From Marisa cornuarietis (lineage: Eukaryota > Mollusca > Gastropoda > Architaenioglossa > Ampullariidae), in contig SMMW01000145.1 of assembly GCA_004794655.1 (NCBI GenBank), forward strand, positions 2,157,501-2,221,500: a DNA stretch of 64,000 bases, given 5' to 3'. Below are positions 1 through 11,800 of this stretch, piece after piece. Position 1 is the stretch's first letter. Each line of letters opens with the position of its first letter. A program made the translations under genes and the position numbers. The notes below the pieces were generated by a model that saw nothing but the letters and a program-made list of their open reading frames with translations, was not told the origin of the DNA and ran no database searches.

Positions 1-3000
1 CAGTGTTCCTCCCCGTGTTTTCTGTGGGCGACGGGGAGCTGGGTGAGTGAGTTGAGACAATTCCTGATGGTGTCTACTCGGCAGATCTGTGCGACCGAGT
101 GTGGCTGCGAGAACTGTGTGCGTGAGTACGTGCGTGCGTGTGTGTGTGTGTGTGTGGGGGTTAAACACTTATCTCTGTCCTCAGGGGATCGTGATTGTGT
201 ATGATGACTTGGTGTTATCAGCGTAGTGGTATTGTGTGAGGAGACTGCTGTGTGCGGAGTCTATTTTTCGCCAGTCGTAGCGGACGAGGGTGGTAGTGGA
301 CTAATTTGTAAGAGAGGCAGTGTAGGGGGCTAAGTGGTAACGTGGGAGATGGGAGGGTTTTGCTCAGGGCTGGAGGACATTGAACTGAATTGTGTTTTAT
401 CCTTGCCCGCAGGCTCAAATCAGAAATCGTCGTCGATCGTCTTCAAAATCGTCAATTATCAATCCTTAACTTCGTCAAAGTCGTCAAATCGTCATCGGTC
501 AGTGTTTCCGTCTTCTTCGTCAACCTTCATCGTACTCGTCAATTATCATATTTAGTCTTCGCCGTCGTTGTCATCGCCATTTCCCCGGTCCTGTGGACGG
601 ACCGTACGATCGCCGGGCTTTCCTGGAGCTGCGGCCATTGTGGTGACGGACATCGCCGGTGTTCAGTCAAGGACAGGCTGAGTGCTCCTTTTTGTGCACC
701 TAACCCTGGACCTTTTCGTAATTAGGTGCGCGGAAAACTTGCGCAGAAGTTAGTCACCCACACTACTTCCTGTTTAGACATTGCGTCACCTACCTGTGCT
801 TAGCCCTTGTCAGGCCTCTCGAGCTTTTCTAGTCAGGTACACTGCCGCGGCGTTGTTGTTCCGGGTAGTGGTCGGGGAGAAAGGGGGATTGTTCTCTTCT
901 GCGCCCGTGGATTTCTCTTGTTTTGGCCCCACTCTGGCCTCACGTGTAGTGCGGCGCTGACATTCGTGCGGGTGTTCGATAGGTTGTTGTGATTAGTGGC
1001 CTGAGTTGTTTGTTTGTTTGTTTGTTTAGGTCCTGTACTCAGACTCCTTTTTTCTGTTCTTTATTTTCTTTAAATTGTTTGTGAGCTACGTCTAGTTGCC
1101 ATTAGTTAATAAACCTTGTATTTTGTATTGTCCGCACGTGCGTTCACGTGTTTGCTCACTGATGAGCGATTGGAATACTCGCTACCATGGGGAGTTGGAG
1201 TGCCTCTTGTGTCTGTGTGTTTGAGAGCTTGACTGCGAGAGTGGAACGTGCGGCGCCCGAGTGCGGCACGCGACATGGAGGACAAGTGTTTCAGATTTAT
1301 TATCAGTCAAAAGTTTACAGTTTCACCCGACCTTCAACAGAACTGGAATGGGGGAGAGGAGTGTCTGTAAAAACAGTAGGAACTAAAGAAATTGATTTTA
1401 ATAAAAGCAGTGAGTGGCTGCTGGCTGACATACTTGTTGTTACCAACTGGGAAACTAAACCCCCACAAGCTTCAGGAAATAGGAGAAGGGAAGAGCCGAG
1501 ATGACATGTTTACAGGAATGTTTGCACGTACCATGACAATCCAACATTTGCTTGTCAACAGGTGCAATCAAGCGTTTTTGCACAATCTTTGCTTCTCGAT
1601 CCATTTGATTTCTTTTGTTTCTCGCTCCATTTCTCTCTTCTCATTCTCTCGTCACATCCCATATACCCGCTCCAGCACAGTTTCCGGTGGCTACTTAGCT
1701 CCCTTGGCAGTCTCTCCTTGCTTCCTTCACGTTCACTTTTGCCATATGCAGTGACTTTAAAAGCAAAATCTGAAGTAGATATCGATATAAGATTTTTGTC
1801 TGAATGCATTGGTCTAATCGTTTTGGCAAATTTGTGTCATCGATTCCACGATTGTCAAAGTATGTTCGTCTACAGTAAGCCACTCTCCCACCCGACTTCC
1901 CTATTCATGAACACGCCGATAAATCGTTAGGACTACTTGCCACAGTTGTTGACAAAAAATAAGAAGAATACTTTCCGCCATTAACAGAGTGCAGAACGGC
2001 GTTTATAGCAGAAACTTTTGAATTACTAGAGAAATTTAAAGGAGAAAGCAAGTGAACTGTCAGGTTGGCCTAAAACAACAGATGCTGGCATTCTGATTTG
2101 TTATTCGCTCAAAATTTCGGGTTGCGAAACAGTCTAATCGTGTGTAGAACGCAGTTCTGAGCAGGTTCAGGTAAAGACTGAGACCCACATGTTTCCAGAT
2201 CTTTGACGAAGGAAAGCAAACTGACTCTAACGTGTAAGATAAGAGGTACCACGTGACAAAAACACTTTGTCAAATACGACAAATTTCTCCAGTTTGTTCG
2301 GTTTGTCATCGTACTGGGGACCCACATAGTGCGGCTTGATCCTTCAACCTATGAGGCCAGCGGTTCAGCCGCTACAGGACAAAGTGACAACTCGTGCCAA
2401 ACAGGTTGATGACATCACCAGACAATAAAACATGTGGTATGGTGTTAGCAAATATAAGGTATAAACGTTTATTTATGCAAAAGCTACCTCTGCTTGTAAC
2501 AAATACAGGAAGACATAGTCTCATACACTATGCCTACGGTATGCAAACGAGTTTAAAATTATCTTCACTATTTGTACTGTTAAGTAAGTTATAAAGATAA
2601 AAGATAACTCACCAGATCGACCCAGTCCCTGTCAGACAGACACAATAAGCTCATTTAGTGTCACAAGTCTTCTCAAAACACCGGTCGCTTATGACATCAC
2701 ACAGAGAAAACAAAACTTCAACCAGCAGGTTGATCCTTAAATAGTCAACCAACTAACTATGATGTAAGTAAGATGTAGCTTTAAGACTAGCTATAAAAAT
2801 AACCATGATGTAGCTATTATGTTAGCTGTGGGGTAATTGTGATGTAACTATGATGTAGCTGTGGTTCACTGCAGAAACTGATATCACGTGTATACGAAAT
2901 ACTCGTAAATGGCTCTAGATGGTGAAGAAAATAATGTTTATTGAATGTTTATCCTGAATCTGTAATAAATACGCGTTTTACTATTCTGTTATTGACAGCT

Positions 3001-3180
3001 AGAATACGTGTTCGTGAAGAATAGTTTATCAGGTCCCAGATAGCATTTAAACATCTTATAAATGTTTACAAATGGTTCTCGCGAAATGTCTAAATAATGT
3101 TCGCGCTGTCCCCGACTGTGACACGTTTGAGACCATGAGAGGAGGTAGCACTGTGGGTAGTGGGTATGCCTAGTTAGAGA
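1..3180. other. Gene-poor left end, no gene identified
   Basis: I see no coding region that I can support here. A degenerate TCGTCAA-type repeat lies at about 420-560, a (GTTT)n stretch at about 1004-1027, and a plus-strand AATAAA at 1108-1113. The last two, together with the CG-rich stretch before them, could belong to a transposable-element terminus or an untranslated region, but I found no terminal repeat partner. Around 2750-2880 there are loose GATGTAGCT repeats. Open frames here are short and low in complexity. Confidence 0.4.
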
Positions 3181-3182
3181 TG

Positions 3183-3240
3183 TGTGTGTCTGTGTGTGTC
3201 TGTGTGTGTGCGTGCGTGAGTGAGTGAGAGAGAGAGAGAG
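3183..3240. repeat. Compound (GT)n/(GA)n microsatellite
   Basis: GT-rich units pass into GTGAGTGAGTGA and then a run of GA. It is an ordinary simple repeat. Confidence 0.8.
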
Positions 3241-3479
3241 TAGGCACCGGTGTTACTTAATCGCGTCAAACTGATAGTATTAATTTTTCCCACTATTTTG
3301 TACTGTGTGGCTGATGATAAAGTCAAAGTGCTCGGAAGTGCGGATGTTTTTAAGTCACATAGTCGTAAGTCGAAAACTAACTGCGCGCAGGTTTGTAGCC
3401 CAGAGAGCGCCTTGCGAGTACATTCAAAGCCATTAGTTTTACATCAAACAGTACATCTGGGACCAAACACGACAACTTG
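3241..3479 (+). pseudogene. Possible remnant exon with hydrophobic leader
   Basis: An open frame from 3244 to 3479 encodes a hydrophobic stretch (VKLIVLIFPTILYCVADD) followed by a segment with the spacing NCAQVC, faintly like the start of a PAN/apple domain. There is no ATG; the frame opens right after a TAG at 3241-3243. It could be a decayed first exon or chance. It is mentioned because another PAN-like exon lies 3 kb away on the other strand. Confidence 0.15.
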
Positions 3480-3710
3480 AAGACAAATACATTTAAATCA
3501 TAATAATGTCTTGTGCAACAATGTCTTGTCAGCTATGATTACAATAACTGCACACATATTCCAATGAGAGTCAAATATGAAGTCCATTCACAGAACACTA
3601 AAGCTGATCATGATAGTGACCACGCCCCCAACAATATGTGAAGAATGATATTAGTCAGCATATTCCTATAGCCAGACACAACTGCACAGCACAAACAAAG
3701 CTTATTCTGT

Positions 3711-4412
3711 GATGAACACAAGCGCTAATGCATGTCGACTGTGATGAACACAAACACTAATGCACGTTGACTGTGATGAACACAAACACTAATGCATGTT
3801 GACTGTGATGAACACAAACACTAATGCATGTCGACTGTGATGAACACAAACACTAATGCATGTCGACTGTGATGAACACAAACACTAATGCATGTCGACT
3901 GTGATGAACACAAACACTAATGCATGTTGACTGTGATGAACACAAACACTAATGCATGTCGACTGTGATGAACACAAACACTAATGCATGTTGACTGTGA
4001 TGAACACAAGCATTAATGCATGTCGACTGTGATGAACACAAGCGCTAATGCATGTTGACTGTGATGAACACAAACACTAATGCATGTCGACTGTGATGAA
4101 CACAAACACTAATGCATGTCGACTGTGATGAACACAAGCGCTAATGCATGTTGACTGTGATGAACACAAACACTAATGCATGTCGACTGTGATGAACACA
4201 AACACTAATGCATGTCGACTGTGATGAACACAAACACTTATGCATGTCGACTATGATGAACACAAGCACTTATGCATGTCGACTATGATGAACACAAACA
4301 CTAATGCATGTCGACTGTGATGAACACAAACACTAATGCATGTCGACTGTGATGAACACAAACACTAATGCATGTCGAATGTGATGAACACAAACACTAA
4401 TGCCTGTTGACC
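3711..4412. repeat. 32-bp minisatellite, about 22 copies
   Basis: Tandem 32-bp units with the core TGATGAACACAAACACTAAT followed by GCATGTCGACTG. Each copy carries the palindrome ATGCAT, and many carry GTCGAC. Copies vary at a few positions (AAACACT, AAGCGCT or AAGCATT; GTCGA or GTTGA; CTGTG or CTATG), and the last copy is degraded (GCCTGTTGACC). No coding potential is visible. Confidence 0.95.
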
Positions 4413-5147
4413 AAAGAGAGACCACTCAGGCGGTAAAGTGAGGTCACGCTGGCCGGATGTGACCTGGGCCACGCCCTACTGTACCGTCTGTCATTGTCGT
4501 GCGATTATGTCTCGTGGTGTCCTGATGCGCTGCGATCTGTGCTACCGTGTTTGATGAAATGAGAATTAAAGAAGAACTATCTTACAAGACCAAAGAGAAT
4601 GTTGAGAGGGTGGAGGACTGAGGCAGCCAGACCTGGAGCCATGCTGCACATCATGTCACAGTATTCATGTTCGTGTCCTGCTACAGCCCCGCTAACAAGC
4701 AGTCAGCTACTTTCTGTCTAGCGGCCTGAGGAGCAGCAACTTCCTCAGTCACTACTGACACTATGCCCGGAAAAAGTGTTAGAAACCAGGAAATCTTGCT
4801 GCTCAGTTATGTTTAAATACATGGCTGCATTTTGCATAGAAACAAAATTATTTTTCTTCAACCAGAAAAATGTTAAAACTACAACATCTGTAAATAATTA
4901 TACGTGTACATATTCTATATTTTTGATAAGGCACTAGGGGTTCTAAGGTTTTAGATAAGTACACAATCATAATCTCTTCGTAGGAATAAAATGTCACTAA
5001 TTAGAGTTACTTGCGAAACCGATGCTAATGTGTACTTGACATGTTTCTTTTATATTTTGTTTTGTTTTTTTATAAATTAGAGAAGTTGCCCCTTTGAAAT
5101 GTTTTCAAGCTCTGTTTTCGACTAGTATGAACGCGTGCGCGCGTGAC
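4413..5147. other. Non-coding stretch, no gene seen
   Basis: It follows the minisatellite and precedes a GT microsatellite. No ORF, RNA gene or recognisable repeat could be supported. Confidence 0.4.

Positions 5148-5206
<59 letters not shown>
5148..5206. repeat. (GT)n microsatellite
   Basis: A nearly pure GT run, interrupted once by a TT. It is followed at 5275-5286 by a G homopolymer. Confidence 0.9.
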
Positions 5207-5207
<1 letters not shown>

Positions 5208-5548
5208 GCTAGTGCACGATTGTGAGAACAAAGGCACGTCAAGCCTGAGCAGCTAATGATGTTGACTGGTGTAAAGGGGGGGGGGGCGTGGTCCTGCACC
5301 TAGTGACCGCCACCCGACTAAAAGCTTTCATTCAACATTCAACTTGTTGATCGTCTTTGATGTCGACTGTAGCGAGGCTTTGTGCGCCATCGCAGGTCTT
5401 GTGAAGCGTCGCCTTGAAAGTGTGGAAATAAATGTTTATCCACGATTATGTCTCCGACTTGAGGTCCATCGCTGCGCCATTACTGCTCATCAATAAATCT
5501 TTAGTCGTGGTCACTAAGTGTAGAATACTTACAGACATGTGCTTAACT

Positions 5549-5579
5549 CGCTCACTCACTCACTCACTCACTCACTCAT
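5549..5579. repeat. (CTCA)n microsatellite
   Basis: About seven tandem CTCA units. Confidence 0.85.
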
Positions 5580-5615
5580 GCAAACCCTTCCTCTCCTTTG
5601 CATTTAAAGAGATAC

Positions 5616-5618
<3 letters not shown>

Positions 5619-5681
<63 letters not shown>
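5619..5681. repeat. (GT)n microsatellite
   Basis: About 31 uninterrupted GT units. Confidence 0.95.
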
Positions 5682-5682
<1 letters not shown>

Positions 5683-6248
5683 TGTGACAGCTAGGTAAGT
5701 ATATCGACAAAAATTCGTTCTTCAATATTTATATTTTAAAAATCCGACTTAATGGAAATTTTCCTCAAATCAAAAGGCTTTTTGTTTGACAAAAGTTTAA
5801 ATATTAATACTCTCTAGATACCATGTTTCCTGTATTCTGTAGAAGTTTTGTCTGATTTTCTTTCTTTTTTTGAAGGGGTGGGGGCTTATTTGTTGGTTTT
5901 TGTCCTCTTTCTTTCTTTTTTGTAACAGCACAAAAAGGAATATGTTACTGTCTTATGTGTCCCATAACGCAACACCTTCAACCACCCTGACAATGTTTAG
6001 AGCGCTTACTTCAACTAATGTAAACATACGGCATGTAGTCTGTGTACGGTGTGACTGCCACCATTTTCTACACTCAAGTGTCAGGGCTGCACTAACAGGT
6101 GATGTACAAAACTCAGTACCAAGCAAGGGTAGCTTCTATTAACGGGTAGCGTCTACTAGTCAACTGCCGTGTACACTGCGCTTCTGACATGTGAGCGAAG
6201 ACATTTTGAGATGAAATCAAAGTTGTAATAACTGCAGGAGGGACCTAC

Positions 6249-6554
6249 CCCTTCAAGCAACATCCCGACGATGCTCCCTGTGGACGGGTATCCACTGCTG
6301 ACGTTGACGTTAAAACTGATGTGACACTCACAGGTGTCTGCAGGATGCGACCCCTGACAGGAAAAGACGAAGCCCTGGCACCCGGGGGTGAGGCCGCACG
6401 TCGACGCGCAGCGAATTTTGGATGTTGTCACGGCAACGGAGGCCGGGTGTAGCAGCGAGGCTGGAATGGTCCAGTTGTCAACCAAATCAAAGATGGCCAT
6501 CGACGTTGTGGTGCCGCTGGACGTAACGGACGTGAAGAGCGTCAGCACCGACAT
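6249..6554 (-). CDS. PAN/apple-like secreted protein, first coding exon
   Basis: The minus-strand frame begins at an ATG (6554-6552) with a modest hydrophobic leader (MSVLTLFTSVTSSGTTT). It continues with cysteine-rich sequence RCASTCGLTPGCQGFVFSC and a TCECH motif, the spacing typical of PAN/apple domains in secreted or extracellular molluscan proteins. A GT donor (GGG|GTAGGT) follows codon 102 in phase 0. If it is not used, the frame reads on to a stop at 6156-6158 and adds about 31 residues. A plausible acceptor (TTTCGCAG) lies at about 6649, upstream of a short 5' UTR; the in-frame TGA at 6627-6629 excludes an earlier start in this exon, and an upstream ATG in another frame at about 6634 could act as a uORF. 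I could not find downstream exons, so the gene is either partial or decayed. The domain call rests on cysteine spacing, and partners and function are unknown. Confidence 0.45.
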
Positions 6555-6649
6555 AACACCGACATCAACACCGACATCAACACACTGAGCTGACTTCTTG
6601 TGACGCACGCGTGGCGTCTCGTCCCCTCAACCGTTCCCATGGTCTCCGC

Positions 6650-7069
6650 AGCTGCGAAAGAAGAACAAGTAACAAAAACAACTGATACACAAATAAAACA
6701 TTTAAACATCAAGCCTTCACTTTACAGCTGGTAAATAAAGCGACAGTAATAGTTTTTATTATCTCCTTGTGTTTCTTTAACAATATTATTAAGTCTGCGA
6801 TTACACCAGCACAGTGATCAATACACTAATCAATACACTTGCTGATTTCATACTGAATAATTGTGTCAATAAAAAAGACATGAAAGAGAAAATCCAAAAG
6901 TTATCATAGATGAGTGAAGACTTTACTGTGTTTGTCTCAGAGAACCAAGGAAAAAGTCGATAAAAATATGAGTAGAAAACTGTAGTCACATGGCGATGAT
7001 AACTCACTTATACCGGCCAGGAGAAACTGAAGTGTGATAATGGCGGTGATTTGTTGTCTCTATTCCTGC
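6650..7069. other. Non-coding stretch, no gene seen
   Basis: AT-rich DNA upstream of the PAN-like exon. It may hold that gene's first intron or promoter. No specific site could be supported. Confidence 0.35.
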
Positions 7070-7301
7070 TGGTGGTGTGTGTGTGTGTCTGTGTACAGAA
7101 ATACTGAGGCTGTCTACTGGTGGTGTAAGTGTCTGTGGACAGTGAGGTTGTCTGCTGGTGGTGTGTGTGTGTGTCTGTGTACAGAAATACTGAGGTTGTC
7201 TGCTGGTGGTGTGTGTGTGTGTCTGTGTACATAAATACTGAGGTTGTCTACTGGTGGTGTGTGTGTGTCTGTGTACAGAAATACTGAGGTTGTCTACTGG
7301 T

Positions 7302-7346
<45 letters not shown>

Positions 7347-7400
7347 AAATACTGAGGTTGTCTACTGGTGGTGTAAGTGTCTGTGTACAGAAATTATTTA
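7070..7400. repeat. ~48-bp minisatellite with embedded (GT)n
   Basis: About seven diverged units built on TACAGAAATACTGAGGTTGT followed by CTACTGGTGGTG and a GT run of variable length. One unit has expanded into a 40-bp GT microsatellite at about 7303-7343. Open frames across it are repeat translations only. Confidence 0.85.
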
Positions 7401-7996
7401 GCGAAGCTGAGAGAGAAAGACAGAGCTATACCTCCTTTATGCAGGCCTGTCTTTCACTTACTTCATCTCCTTCTCTCTCTCTCTCCCCCCCCCACACACA
7501 GCGAAATATTGAACTAATATTAAAATTACATTGAAAGAAAGAAAGGAAGCTGCTCACAGTAGTGGTCTCCCAGCGGGCTGCTAGACAAGTCAAGCTGGCA
7601 GTAGAACAACCAGTGGCGCCTGATTTTCCCTCTGATGCAAGTCTGTGTGACACCGCATTATGTGAGCAAGCGGTCTGCCCACCCCTTTTATATAGAGAGA
7701 GCCCGGTCCTGCCCGCTACCCGTATCTGCTCACCTGACAAGTGTTTCACATTTGAGCATTTGCATGTAAATCACACAGACAGGTGAGAGCAATGCCGCAA
7801 CTCCTTTCACCCACTTATGCAGTCTGCAGCCAAGACAATGCCATCCAACAGGCAGCAAGACAAATAACGCACCCGAGACAGAACAAGATGGACAAAACGA
7901 TAGATAGCATTATGCTGTATTCTCCTCTCCTTTTCCACTGTTGGTGGGTCAAAGGGGGACCAATGACTAGTAACTACTTACAAATAAAGCAGAGTA

Positions 7997-7997
<1 letters not shown>

Positions 7998-8037
<40 letters not shown>

Positions 8038-8042
8038 TGTGT
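7998..8042. repeat. (GT)n microsatellite
   Basis: About 18 GT units ending in GAGTGTG. Confidence 0.9.
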
Positions 8043-8479
8043 ATTGTGACATACATTTACATATCAAACTTGGACAACCTCGGGGAAGAGTAGGCCCGGT
8101 GAGTAAAACCGAAAGACGGACAGGGGTGGGGGGGGGGGAAGAGGGAGAGCGAGCGAGGGGCGTGACGGGTGGCACTACCTCAGTTTTATTATATCCCCCT
8201 CCCCTCACTTCAGTATGGTCAGCAGTATATTTCTCGCCTCACCCGCCCGTTCAATTTCGACCTGCTCCACAAAATATCACAGCGCTTGGACAGTCTGTCA
8301 AGAGATGAAACATCAACACCGGGTATCCCGGATGCTCAGGTATGAAAGAACCAAAATATCGATTGTCCCTGTAAACAATCTTTAACAGCTTGTGAAAATA
8401 AGAAGCAAATTAAAATATTCAAATATTAACGATTGTTTACTGTACGTGATCTCCATCACAAGCTCCGCACCGACAAAGG

Positions 8480-8481
<2 letters not shown>

Positions 8482-8525
<44 letters not shown>
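8482..8525. repeat. (GT)n microsatellite
   Basis: About 22 uninterrupted GT units. Confidence 0.9.
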
Positions 8526-8528
<3 letters not shown>

Positions 8529-11500
8529 TGTAAAATACGGGTATTAAATATAACATCCCCAGTGATCACACATTCAGCTTGAATTACAAGATCGACTGAC
8601 CACACTTTCTGATTAGACTTGCTGCACAACGTTTAACAAGGGCTGCTAACATTCCATGTTTCCTTCATCAGACAGACAGACAGTAAGAGAACCTCCAGTA
8701 CAGGAGAGTAATTTTTCCCCCGCCTTCCTAGTTGCAGGTGAGAATGCCGGTGTTCGAAGGCTTATATCTTTAAAATTAAGGATCATTATGTACTCATATT
8801 TTGGGAATTATTATTTTAAAAAGAACTTAACCCGATCATAAAGAAATAATGTTGCGCTCGGCTTGACCTTTAAAAGGTAAATATGAAATTAGCAAACCTT
8901 TTGTCTTAACGGGCTGTTGTATCGATGGTGTCCTGTCAGCATTTTTGTATTAAATTTTATCTAATTATTATGTACTCCATAGACCTTCAATGTCTATTCT
9001 CTGGAAAGCTCACTATATCTCATAACAAGGTATTGTAAATATATTTTTCTTATAAAAAAAATATACGAAACTTTACTTTTTGTGAGTGAGACCAGAAACC
9101 AGTTTGTGGAATCAATTTTACAGGTCTCACATCAAGCTCTTTGAACTAAACTCAGTTTTTAAACTGTTCTATGTTATGGGTTTCTAGATGGATACGTGTG
9201 AAAACTATCTCAGCAGTGAAACATCATCAACTTAACGCTGGCGACAGTCGATGTCACTGATACACGAGCAACAACAACTTCGACAGAAAACCTGGCTGTC
9301 TGCGGTCTGTCATTAGACATACATAGTAGCAGGTGCCATTAATTAATATTTCAGAGCCATGTAATGTAATGTACACGAGTGGAGTGGAGACCTGACCACT
9401 GTGTGACGAATTATTTACCACGGATAAGAGGATCTGGGCTAACCAGCCCGAGGGGGATGGGACTCTCTGCTGGCTCGCTGTACCCACTGTAAGCCCCTCA
9501 CACCAAATCACCCGTGGTTCGCACTTTCCACACGCTTACGTATTACAACTACGTTTTCCCACGTGTGCACACACAACCAACAGACAAGGTTGGAAACCAT
9601 ATAAAATTATAATTACACACAAAGTAAAAATCAGATTGAGCACACTAAAAGATCATAGGATAATATAGTGACATTCCATATAGGTACAAAGGTCTGTTGA
9701 GAGTTGTTACTCCCGCTCATACACAAACAACATCAGATGTTTACACTTAAAATACATACGACACGGACCCGTAGTCCGTTCTCTGACCACCAGTCCTTGA
9801 AACCACTTCTTGAACTGCTTCAGCCCTTCACACTGGGATGGTCCACTGAACACACGCTGTATTCTTGACGACTTGTGTCGCCCTCTTCCGCCGTAGCTCT
9901 GGCTGCCTCTTTGGCCTGATTCCCCGGGAACCCTGTCCCCAGACCTCTGGAACGTACGACAGGTGTAGTTCCGTCTCTTGAGACCCGTCGCCTTCACTCA
10001 CGCGGCTGCATACGCTCTTGACTCAGAGCGGGCGTTCTTCCTCTCCCTGTCAGGCTGTCTTCGTGACCTTATTATCACACCACTAGACCCGAGTGGTACT
10101 AGCTGGTGGAAATACAGGCCACTGTAGATAGAGATGGACCAACGCCGATCTCTTGTACCCGGCACCCACCTGGCGGTACACACATCTACCTCCTTCGAGG
10201 GTTGGAGCGAAAAAGCCTCTTTCCTTGTCTCTTCTCAGCGTCCACGTGGTCAGGTGTGTCAGAGGCTTCCCATTGGCTCTTGCACTCTCGCATTTCCTCG
10301 CGACACACGCGCTTCTTTACTAGCCAATCGTGCATCGGTCTACAGGTTACCCACGTGGTCTGCCATACACTCTCGCTGGTCACTACATAACCTATCATAA
10401 CCCTTGCCTAATAACCACTTTACCGCGCCCCATCGTCTGCCTTCTTCGCTCGTCACAGACGGCCCGTCTACTGCAAGGAAAACAACCGCCATTGTCCGGG
10501 CTAGGTGCGCTGGGCTCTCAATTAGCGGTCTACCCCCCTAGGCGATACTAGGGTCCGTTCTTGCCTAACCGGCCAGTTCCCAGGCCCTACTGATACTAGC
10601 GGTCGACCGACGGTTGTAAAAACACACTTAACTCTATTGTTCCCTCACCGCTTAGTATTGCTGAAGGTCCTACTTTTACTTAAATTTAGAACTCGACCCT
10701 TTTGCTCTGGCCTTGAACCTGCCGGTTCGTGACACACTGACAGAAAAATGTAGAGAAGAAAAAAAAGAATCAGACTTTGACATGTTGCCATGTATCTGGG
10801 TGCATTTTAGTGTCCGCCCTACCCTGTGAGGGATCGATGGGTAATATTTAATGGATAAGTGCCCATTCTCATATAACATATCAATACCCGATTTATCGTT
10901 TAAATGGCTGTGAATGGAGTATTGGGTTCTGCCATTCACATGTAGTGACTTCCTTACACACAGTAATATCACTTACAGTTCACAGCCCCTAATGGGACCA
11001 TTCACTGTTGACTTTGATGAACAAATGTATACGGTGCGCGCACACACACACACACATTATTTTTTCTTGTGATGAAAACATTGAGATAATTGTCGTAGTG
11101 ATGTTAATTGACGGCGATGCATGAGGTCCAAGCGATTATGTTTGTAGTGGATGGTGTCTCCTAATGCACTGCGCCAACCTCCCATAAACCGAGACCATGC
11201 AGTCGTAGACAGCTTCATAGACATTAATGTACAGTTTAGACAGGGGCTTCTGAAGCCGCCAGACACACGGCGATCTCCTCCCTCAACACAAACATCTCGG
11301 GTCAATGCCTCTTCCGCTTATCCTGGCCTTGTGGTCTGTAACACCATCTCTTTCTCTATCCGACAGTCAGATATGTTAAATTATTTTAAAACGTATTTTA
11401 AGCAATCTTTTTCCGGCTTATATACTAGTATAAATAGCGAACTTTATCACTGCAGTACACACAAACACGCACGCATATTTTCTTTGCTAATTGCTAATTG

Positions 11501-11800
11501 CACTTAAATGAATGCATGGGCTGATTGATAAAAGATGTGCACGATGAGATATTTTCCCAATGCCTAGTTGATTGGATGGACAGGGAAATTGTGAGTGCTC
11601 ATAAGCTTTTCCATCTCAGGGAAGTAATAAGTAGAAATATTTATTCTGATTAGTATCATTATTACATGCCTTTTGAACGTATGGGTGTTTACAATCGCTC
11701 ATTTTCTATTGCAGTTAATACTGACTGCAGCTTGTGATTACGGGTCACACTGAGAAAGAGAGAGATGAATGCATTCACCCAGTCGATATCTGACACCTGT
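8526..11800. other. Gene-poor region, nothing assigned
   Basis: Several frames of 60-118 codons exist on both strands, but none shows a recognisable domain, leader or splice context. The segment from about 9250 to 10650 is more GC-rich than its flanks and may be an old mobile element, but I found no terminal repeats. A short (CA)n lies at 11040-11056. Confidence 0.35.

Noticed and set aside
1..1190. Possible LTR (AATAAA at 1108, CG-rich upstream part)
   Set aside because: I found no matching second terminal repeat, primer-binding site or gag-pol sequence in the window.
3711..4412. CRISPR-like array
   Set aside because: Units are contiguous 32-mers without unique spacers, and the genome is eukaryotic; it is a minisatellite.
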